The notes: a model not told the origin generated them from the sequence alone. A stretch of 64,000 bases of DNA from Acidilobaceae archaeon (GCA_027014125.1 JALWEI010000029.1:1-64000); one strand, 5' to 3'. Numbered from the stretch's first letter, positions 25,698 to 35,173 are shown. A program made the numbers and translations.

Positions 25698-26251
25698 TGC
25701 TTGATCATCCTCCACGGTATTCCTATTCTGAGTGTCGGCCCTACCTGCGAGCCATTGCTTGTGAATGTTAGTAGCACCTCCTTGTCTCCCCTGGATTCTA
25801 GCTTGGCCACCACGCTAGGGCCCCGTGTGGGGGTTAGCTTGGCGTGTAGCCCCCTGACTAGTGCTTCCGCCACCTCCATTGCATCTTCTCCCCCGTCGTG
25901 CTCTACTCTGAGGATCCTGGCTTTTGCCCTGTTTGGCACCCCGGCTTCCCTGGCCAGTTTTACCCCCTTGATTATGAGTGTGACGATATTGTTCAGGCCC
26001 TCGGGTGGCTTTGGCTCGTATATCCTCATTATGCTTGGATTACCCCTCTTCTCCCCTATTATGACTACCCTGTCCGCTCCTAGGGTTGCAGCCTCTATGG
26101 AGAGCTCCTGGTATGTTAGGTGCCCCCTGGTTAGCCTGACTGCTCCTGGTACTACGCCTGCAAGGTCCTTTACCAGGGACCTGGTTCTGGGTGATGGCCT
26201 CCTGCTTGTGGTTATGATTATGCGGGTAGGAGGTGTGGGGGGTTGGGGCAT
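25694..26251 (-). CDS. Brix-domain rRNA-processing protein
   Basis: 185 residues from ATG 26251; the frame is open to 26410 but those residues overlap eL43. The opening RIIITTSRRPSPRTRSLVKDLAGVVPGAVRLTRG is the Brix/Imp4 signature strand-helix, and GADRVVIIGEKRGNPSIMRIYE follows. Brix proteins bind rRNA in ribosome assembly. Position between eL43 and pcc1 is as in other archaea; rpoP, often found here, is absent. Confidence 0.85.
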   Translation of the reverse strand: MPQPPTPPTRIIITTSRRPSPRTRSLVKDLAGVVPGAVRLTRGHLTYQELSIEAATLGADRVVIIGEKRGNPSIMRIYEPKPPEGLNNIVTLIIKGVKLAREAGVPNRAKARILRVEHDGGEDAMEVAEALVRGLHAKLTPTRGPSVVAKLESRGDKEVLLTFTSNGSQVGPTLRIGIPWRMIKQ

Positions 26252-26256
26252 CCCCG

Positions 26257-26520
26257 TTACTCCCTTACCACGTATCCCTTCCTGAAGTAGGGTGCTATCT
26301 CTGAGCGTGGCGTGTATGCCGCCCCTGCCCATTTGACTCCGCACTTCTTGCATGCCCATATGCCTACCGAGATCCTGTATACTGTTCCTGTGGAGCCGCA
26401 GAATGGGCACTCGTGCTTCTGTTGCTTCCTGAGTAGTATGTCTCTTACCCTCTTCCTTACGCTTACACCGTACCTTGGCCCGTACCTACCTGCTGGCCCT
26501 ACTATCTTGGTCCTGCCCAT
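26257..26520 (-). CDS. rpl37ae: Ribosomal protein eL43 (L37Ae)
   Basis: 87 residues. The zinc ribbon is CPFCGSTGTVYRISVGIWACKKC, with two CxxC pairs, preceded by the basic YGPRYGVSVRKRVRDI rRNA-binding stretch. Typical length and place in the exosome superoperon. Confidence 0.96.
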   Translation of the reverse strand: MGRTKIVGPAGRYGPRYGVSVRKRVRDILLRKQQKHECPFCGSTGTVYRISVGIWACKKCGVKWAGAAYTPRSEIAPYFRKGYVVRE

Positions 26521-26535
26521 GGCCCAGCTCCTCCT

Positions 26536-27372
26536 CTACCCCTTGCGGGCTAGCGCCTCTTCTAGGGATTTAAAGTATACCTTGGCTGCTCCTTGTGATA
26601 TGTTGAATACCTTCTGTATCTCCTCTCTGGTGTACCCGGCCTCCCCGGTCTTCTGTAGCCCTGCTATCCTGCCCTGCTCGTCTATGGCTACCACCATCCT
26701 CGAGTCCGCTATTGTCTCCTCGTCTAGGGTCGGGTCGACTATTATGTAGTCACCCACCTTGGCGGTTGTTACTGTTACTACCGTGTGGTTTATCTTGAGG
26801 GGGCCTTGGCTCTTGTCCTTGAGGACCTCTATCTCCCCCGTCTCGTACTCCTCGTAGTCTGGCAGCTTCGCCGTCCTTAGGGCGGCCATTGCTGCTAGCA
26901 TGCTTGCGTCGAATAGGTTGCCGTCGTGGTCGATCACGTAGAGGTCCACCCATACTATCCATACCTTCTCGCCCTCCCTTATCACTAGTGACTCCAGGTC
27001 TACTGCGCCCACCTCTCTTAGGCTCCTGTCTATGACCCTGGCTAGCTCTATTGCATTCTCATCCGGCGGCCCGGGCTCGAAGACTGGCGAGGCTAGGGGT
27101 ACGAATTCTGCGTGTACAGTTAGTACTCCCTGGTTTGGCGTGTCCTTGAAGGGTGTGCCAACCTCTATCTTGACCCCGGCTAGGACCTTTGTGTTGCCCA
27201 GCTTGACTAGCGCCGAGCCCTCTGCCTTCTCTATGACTCCAGTCTCGATCTCTATCTTCCTCGGCGTGAATAGGTCCCTATCGTCTATCCTCATCCCCTT
27301 GCGGTAGAGGCTTATGAAGGCCTCCTTCTTGAGTGTGGGAACCACTGGAACCCTGAATGGCGTCATGCTCAT
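26536..27372 (-). CDS. rrp42: Exosome subunit Rrp42
   Basis: 278 residues from ATG 27372. RNase PH fold: RIDDRDLFTPRKIEIETGVIEKAEGSALVKLGNTKVLAGVKIEVG at the start. It lacks the catalytic Asp and phosphate-binding pattern of Rrp41, as usual for Rrp42, but is needed for the Rrp41-Rrp42 hexameric ring that degrades RNA 3'-5'. Gap of 5 bp to rrp41. Confidence 0.95.
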   Translation of the reverse strand: MSMTPFRVPVVPTLKKEAFISLYRKGMRIDDRDLFTPRKIEIETGVIEKAEGSALVKLGNTKVLAGVKIEVGTPFKDTPNQGVLTVHAEFVPLASPVFEPGPPDENAIELARVIDRSLREVGAVDLESLVIREGEKVWIVWVDLYVIDHDGNLFDASMLAAMAALRTAKLPDYEEYETGEIEVLKDKSQGPLKINHTVVTVTTAKVGDYIIVDPTLDEETIADSRMVVAIDEQGRIAGLQKTGEAGYTREEIQKVFNISQGAAKVYFKSLEEALARKG

Positions 27373-27377
27373 CTCTC

Positions 27378-28106
27378 CTACACCTCCACCTTCATGTACT
27401 TAGACTTGAGTACCTCCTTCTCCATCTCTACTATCCTGTTTATAGCCTCGAGCGCCATGTCTAGCCCCTTCATCACCTCCTCCCTCGTCATCACACCGTT
27501 TATCTGGAAGAGGGTGATGAGTCCTATATCAGGCGCAGCCCCCACGGGCATATCCGCCTCTGCATAGTTATCCTCGACCTCGTCTATATCGAGGACGAGC
27601 CTACCCTGGATCTTGCCCACAGCAACACCGCCAACCAGAGCCCTCATCGGTATACCAGCGTCGGCCAGAGCCAGTGAGGCTGCCGTGAGCCCGGTGGTCC
27701 TCGTACCCCCATCCGCCTGTAGCACCTCTATGAATATGTCTATAGCTGTCCTGGGGAACTGGTCAGTTAGCACCACAGGCTCCAGGGCCTCCCTTATCAC
27801 CTTGGAGAGCTCCACCTCTCTCCTGGAGGGTGCTGGGCTCTTCCTCTCCGAGGTGGAGAATGGGGCCATGTGGTACCTTACCCTTAGCACAGCCTTGTCG
27901 GGGATGACTATGTACTTCTGCACAGGCTCCCTGGGGCCGTATACGGCTGCTAGTACCTTTGTCCTGCCGAACTCGACTAGCGCCGACCCGTCGGCGTTAT
28001 CGAGAACCCCGACCTCCATCTTGATGGGGCGCATCTCATCGGGCCTGCGCCCGTCTAGCCTGGTGCCGTCCTCCCTGAAGAGGGTTACATCGTCCTTCCT
28101 TGCCAT
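27378..28106 (-). CDS. rrp41: Exosome catalytic subunit Rrp41
   Basis: 242 residues. [34 protein letters not shown], then the substrate pocket [25 protein letters not shown] and [19 protein letters not shown] with catalytic acidic residues. This is the phosphorolytic subunit of the archaeal exosome ring. Confidence 0.96.
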   Translation of the reverse strand: MARKDDVTLFREDGTRLDGRRPDEMRPIKMEVGVLDNADGSALVEFGRTKVLAAVYGPREPVQKYIVIPDKAVLRVRYHMAPFSTSERKSPAPSRREVELSKVIREALEPVVLTDQFPRTAIDIFIEVLQADGGTRTTGLTAASLALADAGIPMRALVGGVAVGKIQGRLVLDIDEVEDNYAEADMPVGAAPDIGLITLFQINGVMTREEVMKGLDMALEAINRIVEMEKEVLKSKYMKVEV

Positions 28107-28111
28107 CCCTC

Positions 28112-28801
28112 TTAGACACCCCTCACCTTCTTCTCCTCCTCTATAAGCTTCTTTACTCTCTCTGTTAAGCCTACCGTATGCGTCTCCCTCTCGATCTTCT
28201 TTATCGCCAGTATGGCTATGGCCTCGCTATCCTCGTTGGGGCACTTGAGGTGGATTCTCCCGTTCACGGCTGCGTATATCTCGCACCCGGTCTCCTCGGA
28301 TATCATGTTGATCATGCTATGCTTCTTCCCTATTATCCTGGGTATCCTGCTAGGGAGCACCTCCACTATCTTCCCCTCTACTATCCTGCCCAGGCCCTCG
28401 CCTTGGACCGTTAGGGTGGGGTTCCTGGTCCTGTCGAACGCCTGGATCTGGGCCTTAACGTAGTCCCCGACCCTGAGTAGCTTCGACATATCATCAGTCA
28501 TGGGGTTGAATGGCCTGCCCAGGAAGTCCTGCACGGTTAGTATCGCCTGGTAGGGGGAGTTTATGTCCACGAACCAGTTGACTATACCCTGGCCCGTTAT
28601 GAGGCCTATCACGATATCCCCCTTCCTCGGCATGTACACGCCCTGGAGCGGGATGAAGACGTGCTTGCCGTCTCTCTCGTCTAGTATACCCAGGGTTGCT
28701 GGGGACTTCCAGCCTCCGTGGTCTACTAGGTACTCCTCTGGCCCCGTAGTGTCTGGGGGTAGCTGCTCCCCTGGGGCTACTATTCTCCTTCCCTTCGCCA
28801 A
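28112..28801 (-). CDS. rrp4: Exosome cap subunit Rrp4
   Basis: 229 residues. N-terminal domain, then an S1 domain (strands around [12 protein letters not shown]...[11 protein letters not shown]) and a KH domain with [24 protein letters not shown]. Rrp4 forms the RNA-binding cap that feeds poly(A)-like substrates to the Rrp41-Rrp42 ring. Confidence 0.95.
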   Translation of the reverse strand: MAKGRRIVAPGEQLPPDTTGPEEYLVDHGGWKSPATLGILDERDGKHVFIPLQGVYMPRKGDIVIGLITGQGIVNWFVDINSPYQAILTVQDFLGRPFNPMTDDMSKLLRVGDYVKAQIQAFDRTRNPTLTVQGEGLGRIVEGKIVEVLPSRIPRIIGKKHSMINMISEETGCEIYAAVNGRIHLKCPNEDSEAIAILAIKKIERETHTVGLTERVKKLIEEEKKVRGV

Positions 28802-28803
28802 TG

Positions 28804-29505
28804 TTAGCCCACCGATTTCACTGTAACCTGGGCCTGGCCCCTGGCTATATTTTGGATCCTGCTGGTTACATCTACCTGGGCCCCGGCTGGTATCTCTAGC
28901 TCTACCCTGAGGCTCCCGTCGGGCAGCCAGTCTGCCCTCTTCACCTCCCCGATCCTCTGTAGCTCGCCGTAGGCCCTCCCGCTGTAGGGTGGGGGTATCC
29001 TGGCCTCTATCACCGCCTTCGCTAGCTTTATCCTCATTATCCTTGCCAGCCTCCTAACTATCTCAACCGCCTGGGACTCTGCGTCCTTGTAGAGGTCTAT
29101 GCCGACCCTGGCCTCCTCCATTGCGGCCTCTATCCTAGATGCTGGTATCGGCTTCTTCGTGACCGGGTCTATCGCGTTCTTCGCTATGTAGTTGATTATC
29201 TTCCTCCTCTTCGCCTCCAGCATCTTCCTCCTCTGCTCCTCCGTTAGCTGTATCTCGCCCTCCCGTAGTATCCTCTCAGCTATCCTCCTGATGTCGGTGG
29301 TGCCGAAAGCCTTCTTGAGGGACTCGGGACTGGCCTTGAGCCCCTTCCTGCTGTCCTTGTAGACGGTGTCGGTCCACAGCACGTCGTCCAGGTCGACCTT
29401 CTCCCCCTCCTTATACCTGAAGGCGTACTCCGGCCTAACCAGTATCTCGAACCTCTGCCCCTTGACCTCCATCCACGCTACCACATAGTCGTGCTTCCTA
29501 GTCAT
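28804..29505 (-). CDS. sbds: SBDS/Sdo1 ribosome maturation factor
   Basis: 233 residues. The N-terminal FYSH domain contains RFEILVRPEYAFRYKEGEKVDLDDVLWTDTVYKD and KAFGTTD, followed by the helical domain and a ferredoxin-like C-terminal domain ending in QARVTVKSVG-like strands. SBDS works with aEF-2-type GTPases in late 50S maturation. First gene of the minus-strand superoperon, 2 bp before rrp4. Confidence 0.95.
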   Translation of the reverse strand: MTRKHDYVVAWMEVKGQRFEILVRPEYAFRYKEGEKVDLDDVLWTDTVYKDSRKGLKASPESLKKAFGTTDIRRIAERILREGEIQLTEEQRRKMLEAKRRKIINYIAKNAIDPVTKKPIPASRIEAAMEEARVGIDLYKDAESQAVEIVRRLARIMRIKLAKAVIEARIPPPYSGRAYGELQRIGEVKRADWLPDGSLRVELEIPAGAQVDVTSRIQNIARGQAQVTVKSVG

Positions 29506-29703
29506 TGATCCCTACCACTCTAGAATATGTGCCCCCGTGCCGGGTTTATTTCTATGCAGGGGCCTCGGCTGAGAGAAGATTGCTTCATCCCCTAGCAGGA
29601 TCCCTGGTCGGTCTCCTCGTCACCGGCCCGTTAGGGGGATGTAGTGTATGGTACATGCTTTAAATCCTGCCAGGCAACACACCTGGCTTGGCGGTGTAGA
29701 GGT
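29506..29703. promoter_or_regulatory. Divergent promoter region between SBDS and psmA
   Basis: For SBDS the minus strand reads AGAAATAAACCC at 29541-29552, a TATA-like element about 40 bp before the ATG, with GGGATCA before the start. For psmA the TTTAAA at 29659-29664 is a good TATA, about 40 bp before ATG 29704. Between them (29555-29640) I see no gene; short C/D-box-like words there do not line up as a guide RNA. Confidence 0.5.
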
Positions 29704-30474
29704 ATGGCATTAGGCGTGCCCCCGACAGCGTATGACAGGGCTGCGATCATATTCTCCCCAGAGGGGGACCTCTACCAGGTCAGGTATGCCTTTGAGGCCG
29801 TCAAGAAGGGCTGGACCAGCATAGGAGTACGCGGCAAGGACGCCGTGGTTCTGGCCGCCGAGAAGAGGAGGCTATCCCCGCTCCTAGACCTTGACAGCAT
29901 AGATAAGATCTATAAGGTTGACGACCATGTTGGCGTGGTCTTCGCTGGGATGGGCAGCGATGGCAGGGTTCTAATAGACTACGCCAGGCTCGTGGCTGTG
30001 AGGCACAGGCTACTCTACGGGGAGCCAGCCACCGTGGATTACCTGGCCAAGCAGATAGCCGACCTAAAGCAGGTCTACACCCAGCACGGCGGGGTGAGGC
30101 CCTTCGGCGTCGCCCTGATATTCGGGGGCATAAACCCCGATGGGACGCCGAGGCTCATACGCACAGACCCGGGAGGCCAGTACTTCAGCTACTACGCGGT
30201 GGCCATAGGCATGGGAGATGCCCACGTTAACGAGTTCTTCGAGAAGGAGTACAGGAAGGACCTCAGCCTAGACGACATGGTAAAGCTTGTGCTAACCGCC
30301 ATTGTCAGGAGTAGGGCCAAGGGAGGCGACGAGAAGCCAGAAGAACTCGTCAAGGACCTACACAACCTAGTAGAGATAGGCTACATAACCGTGGAGGAGA
30401 GAACCTTCAAGATGATGGAGCCAAGCAAGGTCAAGGAGTACGTCGAGGAGATAAAGGATAAGCTACTAGAGTAG
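29704..30474 (+). CDS. psmA: Proteasome alpha subunit
   Basis: 256 residues from ATG 29704; in-frame residues back to GTG 29644 would include the TATA box and are not coding. The alpha signature YDRAAIIFSPEGDLYQVRYAFEAVKKG is intact, forming the N-terminal gate helix. It makes the outer rings of the 20S proteasome. The catalytic beta subunit genes are not in the window. Confidence 0.96.
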   Translation: MALGVPPTAYDRAAIIFSPEGDLYQVRYAFEAVKKGWTSIGVRGKDAVVLAAEKRRLSPLLDLDSIDKIYKVDDHVGVVFAGMGSDGRVLIDYARLVAVRHRLLYGEPATVDYLAKQIADLKQVYTQHGGVRPFGVALIFGGINPDGTPRLIRTDPGGQYFSYYAVAIGMGDAHVNEFFEKEYRKDLSLDDMVKLVLTAIVRSRAKGGDEKPEELVKDLHNLVEIGYITVEERTFKMMEPSKVKEYVEEIKDKLLE

Positions 30475-30499
30475 CCCACGGGAGGGTAGACGCCCCGGA

Positions 30500-30976
30500 A
30501 TGGCAGACTGGCTGACCATACTCCTCAGCATAATACTCTCAACCATAGCATCGCTCACGGTAGCCTACAACCTCCAGGAGAGAAGGTGGAGGAGACGGTT
30601 CCAGGCCCTCCTCTCAACCCTAAGGACCTACAGGGACGTAAACCGCGCCGCTAGGAAGCTGGGTAGGAGGCCCAGGAGGAGGTATATAGTGGTGGAGATC
30701 CTCTCCGAGGAGCCCTTACCAATGGATGAGGTGGAGAGGGCTATTAAGTCGGTGGTGCGAGAGTACCTTGGAGTGGCGGGGCTAGCCTCCTCGGGGGTCT
30801 CCCTAGTCTACTATGACGAGGGCCGGGGACGGGGCGTTGTGAGGGTCAGCCAGGAGTACAGGTACCAGGTCCTGGGCCTGCTAGGCCTTCTACGCCGCGT
30901 GGGCGACTCTAGGGTCCTTGTCATCCCCCTGGCGGTGACTGGGTCTATAAAGAGGGCTAAACGCTTCCTAGGCTAG
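30500..30976 (+). CDS. rnp2: RNase P protein Pop5 (Rnp2) with N-terminal membrane helix
   Basis: 158 residues, longer than the usual 110-130. The part from about residue 58 (RRRYIVVEILSEEPLPMDEVERAIKSVVREYLG, then VVRVSQEYRYQVLGLLGLLRRVG) matches Pop5, the RRM-like protein of archaeal RNase P. Residues 4-25 are a strongly hydrophobic stretch (WLTILLSIILSTIASLTVAY) followed by an Arg-rich linker, which predicts a single membrane anchor with the RNA-binding part in the cytosol. The gene follows psmA by 25 bp, its usual neighbour. Anchor function is unknown. Confidence 0.8.
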   Translation: MADWLTILLSIILSTIASLTVAYNLQERRWRRRFQALLSTLRTYRDVNRAARKLGRRPRRRYIVVEILSEEPLPMDEVERAIKSVVREYLGVAGLASSGVSLVYYDEGRGRGVVRVSQEYRYQVLGLLGLLRRVGDSRVLVIPLAVTGSIKRAKRFLG

Positions 30977-30981
30977 CCCCT

Positions 30982-32205
30982 CTACCTTGCCGAGACTATC
31001 TTGATCACATCTCCCGGCTTCAGCTGGTACGACTCCCCTATCCTTTGCCCGCTCTTGGCGTCTATTGCGTATAGGAACCCCTTCCCGAGGTCAGTGTGGA
31101 TCTTGTAGGCCAGGTCCCGTGGGGTCGAGCCCCGTGGTAGGAGGATCACGTCTGGCAGGATCCTGCCCTCCTTATCCGTGTATTTGCCCGGGTCATCCAC
31201 CGGGTATACGGGTATTAGGCCTAGGACCTCGAAGACCGCCTTGTCTATGGCCCTCTGGACGCCGGTGCTTCCTAGCCTCGAGAGGACGAGGTCCCTCACG
31301 CCCTCCAGTAGCCTCCTGGTCTTCTGGTCTAGCTTCGACTCGTCTAGGACCTGGAAGCTGGGGTCGCCTGGGATGTACTTGACTATGCCCTTCTTTGCTA
31401 GCCTCTTCAGTAGTAGCTCCGCCAGGGCGCTGGCTGGCACCACTATGTCGCCGAACCTCTCCCTGAGCCTCTTGACGCCCTCCTCGGCTGCCGGTATGTC
31501 GGCCTTGTTTGCCACTATTATTATCGGCTTGGCCCTGCTCCTCAGCTCTACAATGAACCTCTTGAGGTCGTCGCTGCTCCATGTGGATAGCTTCCTGTCC
31601 ATGAGGCCCGTTGCCTCTAGGGCCTCTATCACGTGGCTCTTCCTTATGCTCAGGCCGGATAGCCTCTGGGCCAATGCGCCGGGTACATCTATAACCCCGC
31701 CAGTGTCTATCTGCTTGGCGAACTTGCCCCAGTCCCTACTTATGATCTTGTACATCCACTCGTCGATCTCCCTGATCATCGACTCCGCCTCCTCGACCGG
31801 GTCGTACGTGCCAGGCTTCCCCGGGACCCCCTCGGGGCTCGTGGAGCCGCTGGCATCAACCACTAGCAGGAGCACGTCGGCCCTCCTTAGGTGGTCTAGG
31901 AACTGGTTCCCCAGCCCCCTCCCCTCGTGCGCACCCGGTACTAGGCCGGCTACATCCATCATCCTGACCGGTATCATCCTCCACCCTTCAATGCACAGGC
32001 TGTTCCTTGCATCGCATTTGGGGAGGCCGAGCTCCACGTGGGGGCACCTGCTCCTGGCGTATGCTACGCCCACGTTAGGCTCTATGGTCACGAAGGGCCT
32101 GTTGTCGATCTCCACCGGCACCTCGGTGGCTGCCGAGAAGAAGGTAGACTTGCCTACGTTGGTCTTCCCAACGACCCCTACAAGTATGTTGGACGCCTCA
32201 ACCAT
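30982..32205 (-). CDS. ychF: YchF/Obg-family GTPase (ATPase) with TGS domain
   Basis: 407 residues. P-loop GKTNVGKS, switch FVTIEPNVGVAYAR, DVAGLVPGAHEGRGLGNQFLDHLRRAD (G3 and switch II), NKADI (G4) and a C-terminal TGS domain (RGSTPRDLAYKIHTDLGKGFLYAID...LKPGDVIKIV). Family members bind ribosomes. The stop is 5 bp from the end of pop5 on the other strand. Confidence 0.93.
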   Translation of the reverse strand: MVEASNILVGVVGKTNVGKSTFFSAATEVPVEIDNRPFVTIEPNVGVAYARSRCPHVELGLPKCDARNSLCIEGWRMIPVRMMDVAGLVPGAHEGRGLGNQFLDHLRRADVLLLVVDASGSTSPEGVPGKPGTYDPVEEAESMIREIDEWMYKIISRDWGKFAKQIDTGGVIDVPGALAQRLSGLSIRKSHVIEALEATGLMDRKLSTWSSDDLKRFIVELRSRAKPIIIVANKADIPAAEEGVKRLRERFGDIVVPASALAELLLKRLAKKGIVKYIPGDPSFQVLDESKLDQKTRRLLEGVRDLVLSRLGSTGVQRAIDKAVFEVLGLIPVYPVDDPGKYTDKEGRILPDVILLPRGSTPRDLAYKIHTDLGKGFLYAIDAKSGQRIGESYQLKPGDVIKIVSAR

Positions 32206-32311
32206 GCCCCGCTGCCCCGTCCCCTTACCATGCCTGCCCGGTCACGTTTATTAGCCTCTATAAGCCCAGGGTAGCCGCTGGACTCAGGTATGGGCTAGAG
32301 GGTGCCACGGC
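32206..32311. promoter_or_regulatory. Divergent promoters of YchF and eL15
   Basis: Minus strand TAATAAACG at 32246-32254 is the likely TATA for ychF; plus strand CTCTATAAGC at 32256-32265 is the likely TATA for eL15. The two elements almost touch, so the factors probably compete. Confidence 0.5.
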
Positions 32312-32977
32312 ATGGCTCAGTCGATGTACCACTATATAGCGCAGGCCTGGAGGAGGCCCTACGACGGTGAGCACGGCCTAGTTATGAAGCAGAGGCTCAT
32401 AGCTTGGAGGAGGCAGCCAGCGATAGTCAGGGTGGAGAAGCCGACTAGGCTGGACAGAGCCAGGGCGCTTGGGTACAAGGCCAAGCAAGGCGTGATAGTG
32501 GTCCGGGTTAGGGTTAGGAAGGGTGGGAGGAGAAAGCCGAGGCCGAATAAGGGTAGGAGGCCCAAGAGGATGGGCGTCTACGGCTTCGCACCCGCCAAGA
32601 GTATAAGGCTGATAGCTGAGGAGAGGGCGCAGAGGAAGTACCCGAACCTGGTCGTCCTTAACAGCTACTACGTGGGCGAGGATGGAAAGTATAAGTGGTA
32701 CGAGGTTATACTCGTGGATCCCCACCACCCAGCCATAAGGAGCGACCCAGAGCTGGCGTGGGTTGCGTCTGGCAAGCACAAGGGGAGGCCGTTCAGGGGC
32801 CTAACCAGCGCTGGGAAGAAGATGAGGGGCCTCAGGAAGAGCAGGGGCCTGAAGGGCACCCACAAGTACAAGTGGAAGAAGAAGGCCAAGGAGAGGAGGC
32901 TCAAGAAGAGGCATGAGGCCAGCGGCAGGGCTAGGCTCATCGAGCCCGACGATATAAGGGTTAAGGAGAAGCCCTAG
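32312..32977 (+). CDS. rpl15e: Ribosomal protein eL15 (L15e)
   Basis: 221 residues. Starts [14 protein letters not shown]-like after four residues, then [33 protein letters not shown] and [28 protein letters not shown], the eL15 core, and a Lys/Arg tail. Typical large-subunit protein; monocistronic as far as the sequence shows. Confidence 0.96.
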   Translation: MAQSMYHYIAQAWRRPYDGEHGLVMKQRLIAWRRQPAIVRVEKPTRLDRARALGYKAKQGVIVVRVRVRKGGRRKPRPNKGRRPKRMGVYGFAPAKSIRLIAEERAQRKYPNLVVLNSYYVGEDGKYKWYEVILVDPHHPAIRSDPELAWVASGKHKGRPFRGLTSAGKKMRGLRKSRGLKGTHKYKWKKKAKERRLKKRHEASGRARLIEPDDIRVKEKP

Positions 32978-33068
32978 CCCCCACACCCTAATCCTACATA
33001 GTTATAGAACAAGTTAGTTTGAATATTCAATATTTACCTCTATACTATACGCCTTGGACCTAACCATA

Positions 33069-33078
33069 AGTATAAAGT
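33069..33078 (+). promoter_or_regulatory. TATA box for the membrane protease
   Basis: AGTATAAAGT, about 30 bp before GTG 33106, giving a nearly leaderless transcript. Confidence 0.5.
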
Positions 33079-33105
33079 ACCTAATCAATGCCCGAGTAGT
33101 GTAGG

Positions 33106-33984
33106 GTGGGTATAGTGGCGAATGCCGCGGGTATAGACATCGTGAGCCTACTATTCTGGCTCCTATTCCTATACATGATTATGCACCCCCAGCTACAGCT
33201 TAAGGGGCTACAGTCGGCCAGGCTGAAGCTGATCAGGATGATCGAGGAGAAGTATAAGTGGCGTGTAGTCACGATGATACACAGGCAGGAGAGGATAGGG
33301 TTCCTAGGCGTCCCCGTCTACAGGTTTATAGACATCGAGGACTCGGAGGCGGTGATAAGGGCCATAAGGACGACCCCCAAGGAGCAGACTATAGCGCTCA
33401 TCCTCCACACGCCCGGGGGTCTCGTGCTTGCGGCGTCGCAGATAGCCCGCGCTCTGAAGAAGCATGAGGGCAAGAAGATCGTGATCGTCCCGCACTACGC
33501 GATGAGCGGGGGCACCCTGATAGCGCTGGCGGCGGATGAGATACGTATGGACCCAGCAGCGGTCCTCGGCCCGCTGGACCCCCAGCTACAGACTCCGAAG
33601 GGCTCCTTCCCGGCCCCTAGCCTGGTGAAGGTGGCTAGGGAGAAGGGTGACAAGGCCAGCGATGATACTCTGATCTACGCTGATGTGGCGGAGAAGGCCC
33701 TGAGGGAGATGCAGGAGCTCATAGTAGAGCTGCTCCGCGACAAGATGGGGGAGGAGAAGGCTAGGCTAGTTGCCGATAGGCTTACCAGCGGCTACTACAC
33801 CCACGACTATCCTATAACCGTGGAGGAGGCTAAGAAGCTCGGTCTCCCCGTTAGCACTGAGGTGCCTCCGGAGGTGTACCAGCTCATGGAGCTGTACCCC
33901 CAGGCCCTCCAGCAGAGGCCTGGCGTGGAGTTCATACCAAGGCCTCAGGTGCCCTACTATCATACATCCAACAATAAGCACTAG
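33106..33984 (+). CDS. Membrane-anchored ClpP/SppA-class serine protease (SDH family)
   Basis: 292 residues from GTG 33106 (GTG 33115 is an alternative). One membrane helix at residues 10-28, then a ClpP/crotonase fold: ALILHTPGGLVLAASQIARAL, and PHYAMSGGTLIALAADEI with nucleophile Ser134. This is the SDH_sah family related to signal-peptide peptidase A; archaeal members degrade membrane or signal peptides. A Lys would serve as general base (family knowledge). Ends 4 bp inside the convergent MFS gene. Confidence 0.85.
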   Translation: MGIVANAAGIDIVSLLFWLLFLYMIMHPQLQLKGLQSARLKLIRMIEEKYKWRVVTMIHRQERIGFLGVPVYRFIDIEDSEAVIRAIRTTPKEQTIALILHTPGGLVLAASQIARALKKHEGKKIVIVPHYAMSGGTLIALAADEIRMDPAAVLGPLDPQLQTPKGSFPAPSLVKVAREKGDKASDDTLIYADVAEKALREMQELIVELLRDKMGEEKARLVADRLTSGYYTHDYPITVEEAKKLGLPVSTEVPPEVYQLMELYPQALQQRPGVEFIPRPQVPYYHTSNNKH

Positions 33985-35126
33985 CCCCTAGCCTCTAGCC
34001 TGGTGGCTGCTAGGGCTGATGCACCTGCTATCAGGGTTCCGGGTATCGATATTTTTATCCATGCCTCCGGCCCGTAGGCGTCCATTACGGGCCCTGCTAT
34101 GGTTGTGCCTAGTATCCAGCCTAGGTTGAAGGCGAATGTGAAGAGGCTTGACGCCGTGTACCTCAGCTCGCTTGGGCTCCTACTTATTATGTAGATGTTC
34201 CCCGCTACGGAGGCTACGCCGAATAGTAGGCCTAGGAGTGCCTGGGCGGTGTATATCCCTGTGGGGGTGGTGGAGTGGAGGTAGAGGGCGAAGACTATGC
34301 TGGTCGCTGCCAGACCTGTGGAGTAGGCTAGGATCTCCCTGCCTGCGACTATCCTGGGCGCTGTTATGCCTGCTATCATCTGCATTACCGGGTTTAGTGC
34401 TAGCGCCACCCCGGTGGCTGTCGTGGTGAGCCCTATCTTTTTTGTAAAGAATATTGTTAGTATGGAGAATACCCCGGAGGCGAATATGTTCCTGGCCGCT
34501 AGCGCTCCCGCCGCCAGTATTACGGGGGCTGGGAGCCTCTTGATCCCCCTTAGCGCCCCGGCTCCCTGTGGGGGCTTCTCGATTCTCCACCTCAGGGCTA
34601 GTAGGGCTGATAGTAGGCTCAGTAGGGCGGCGCTGTGGAATAGGCCCTCGTAGCCTAGCTCCTCGACTAGCACGCCGCCTGCTAGGGATCCTGTGGCCAT
34701 GCCGAGCCCTTGCATGACAACGGTTACGCCGACTCCCCTCGCTATGCCGTGGGTGAGGGATAGGCTTCCTAGGGCCATTGGGAGGCTTGTCGCTAGGCCT
34801 ATGCCTTGGATTGCCCTGAGGGCCATGAGTACCTCTGGCTCCCTTGTATATGGCATCGCGGCCGTTGCCACTGCGTTTAGTGTCATGCCTGTTGCTAGTA
34901 TTGTTGCTGGCCTGCCGGTTGCGTCTGCTAGGATTCCCGAGAGTATGTTGCTCGGGGTTATTGTTATGAAGTATACTGTTGCTAGTAGTGTTATGAGCGT
35001 GTAGCTCCATCCCAGGTCTTTGGCGTATAGTGGGAGCCAGAAGCCTACGCTGCCTACCGTGTAGAAGTAGGTGTAGGCTGGTAGTCCTAGTATAAGTGTC
35101 TCTGCCAGGGCGCCCCTTCTCTCCAC
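33981..35126 (-). CDS. Major facilitator superfamily transporter
   Basis: 381 residues from GTG 35126, about 11-12 hydrophobic helices. The loop GILADATGRPATI after helix 2 matches the G-x-x-x-D-R-x-G-R-R/K-type MFS motif. Helix-rich halves and a basic central loop (RWRIEKPPQGAGALRGIKR) confirm the two six-helix bundles. The substrate is unknown; it resembles drug/sugar efflux types. Confidence 0.85.
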   Translation of the reverse strand: MERRGALAETLILGLPAYTYFYTVGSVGFWLPLYAKDLGWSYTLITLLATVYFITITPSNILSGILADATGRPATILATGMTLNAVATAAMPYTREPEVLMALRAIQGIGLATSLPMALGSLSLTHGIARGVGVTVVMQGLGMATGSLAGGVLVEELGYEGLFHSAALLSLLSALLALRWRIEKPPQGAGALRGIKRLPAPVILAAGALAARNIFASGVFSILTIFFTKKIGLTTTATGVALALNPVMQMIAGITAPRIVAGREILAYSTGLAATSIVFALYLHSTTPTGIYTAQALLGLLFGVASVAGNIYIISRSPSELRYTASSLFTFAFNLGWILGTTIAGPVMDAYGPEAWIKISIPGTLIAGASALAATRLEARG

Positions 35127-35158
35127 CCTTGCCTTCCTAGGGCGCCCTTGTGCATAGC

Positions 35159-35173
35159 GGGTTTATATATAGG
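35159..35173 (-). promoter_or_regulatory. TATA box for the MFS gene
   Basis: CCTATATATAAACCC on the minus strand, about 33-47 bp before GTG 35126; predicts a short leader of about 10 bases. Confidence 0.6.

Noticed and set aside
29555-29640. C/D-box guide RNA between SBDS and psmA
   Set aside because: Words like GGTGACGA and GGATGAAG occur on the minus strand, but D boxes (CTGA) are not at the needed spacing.
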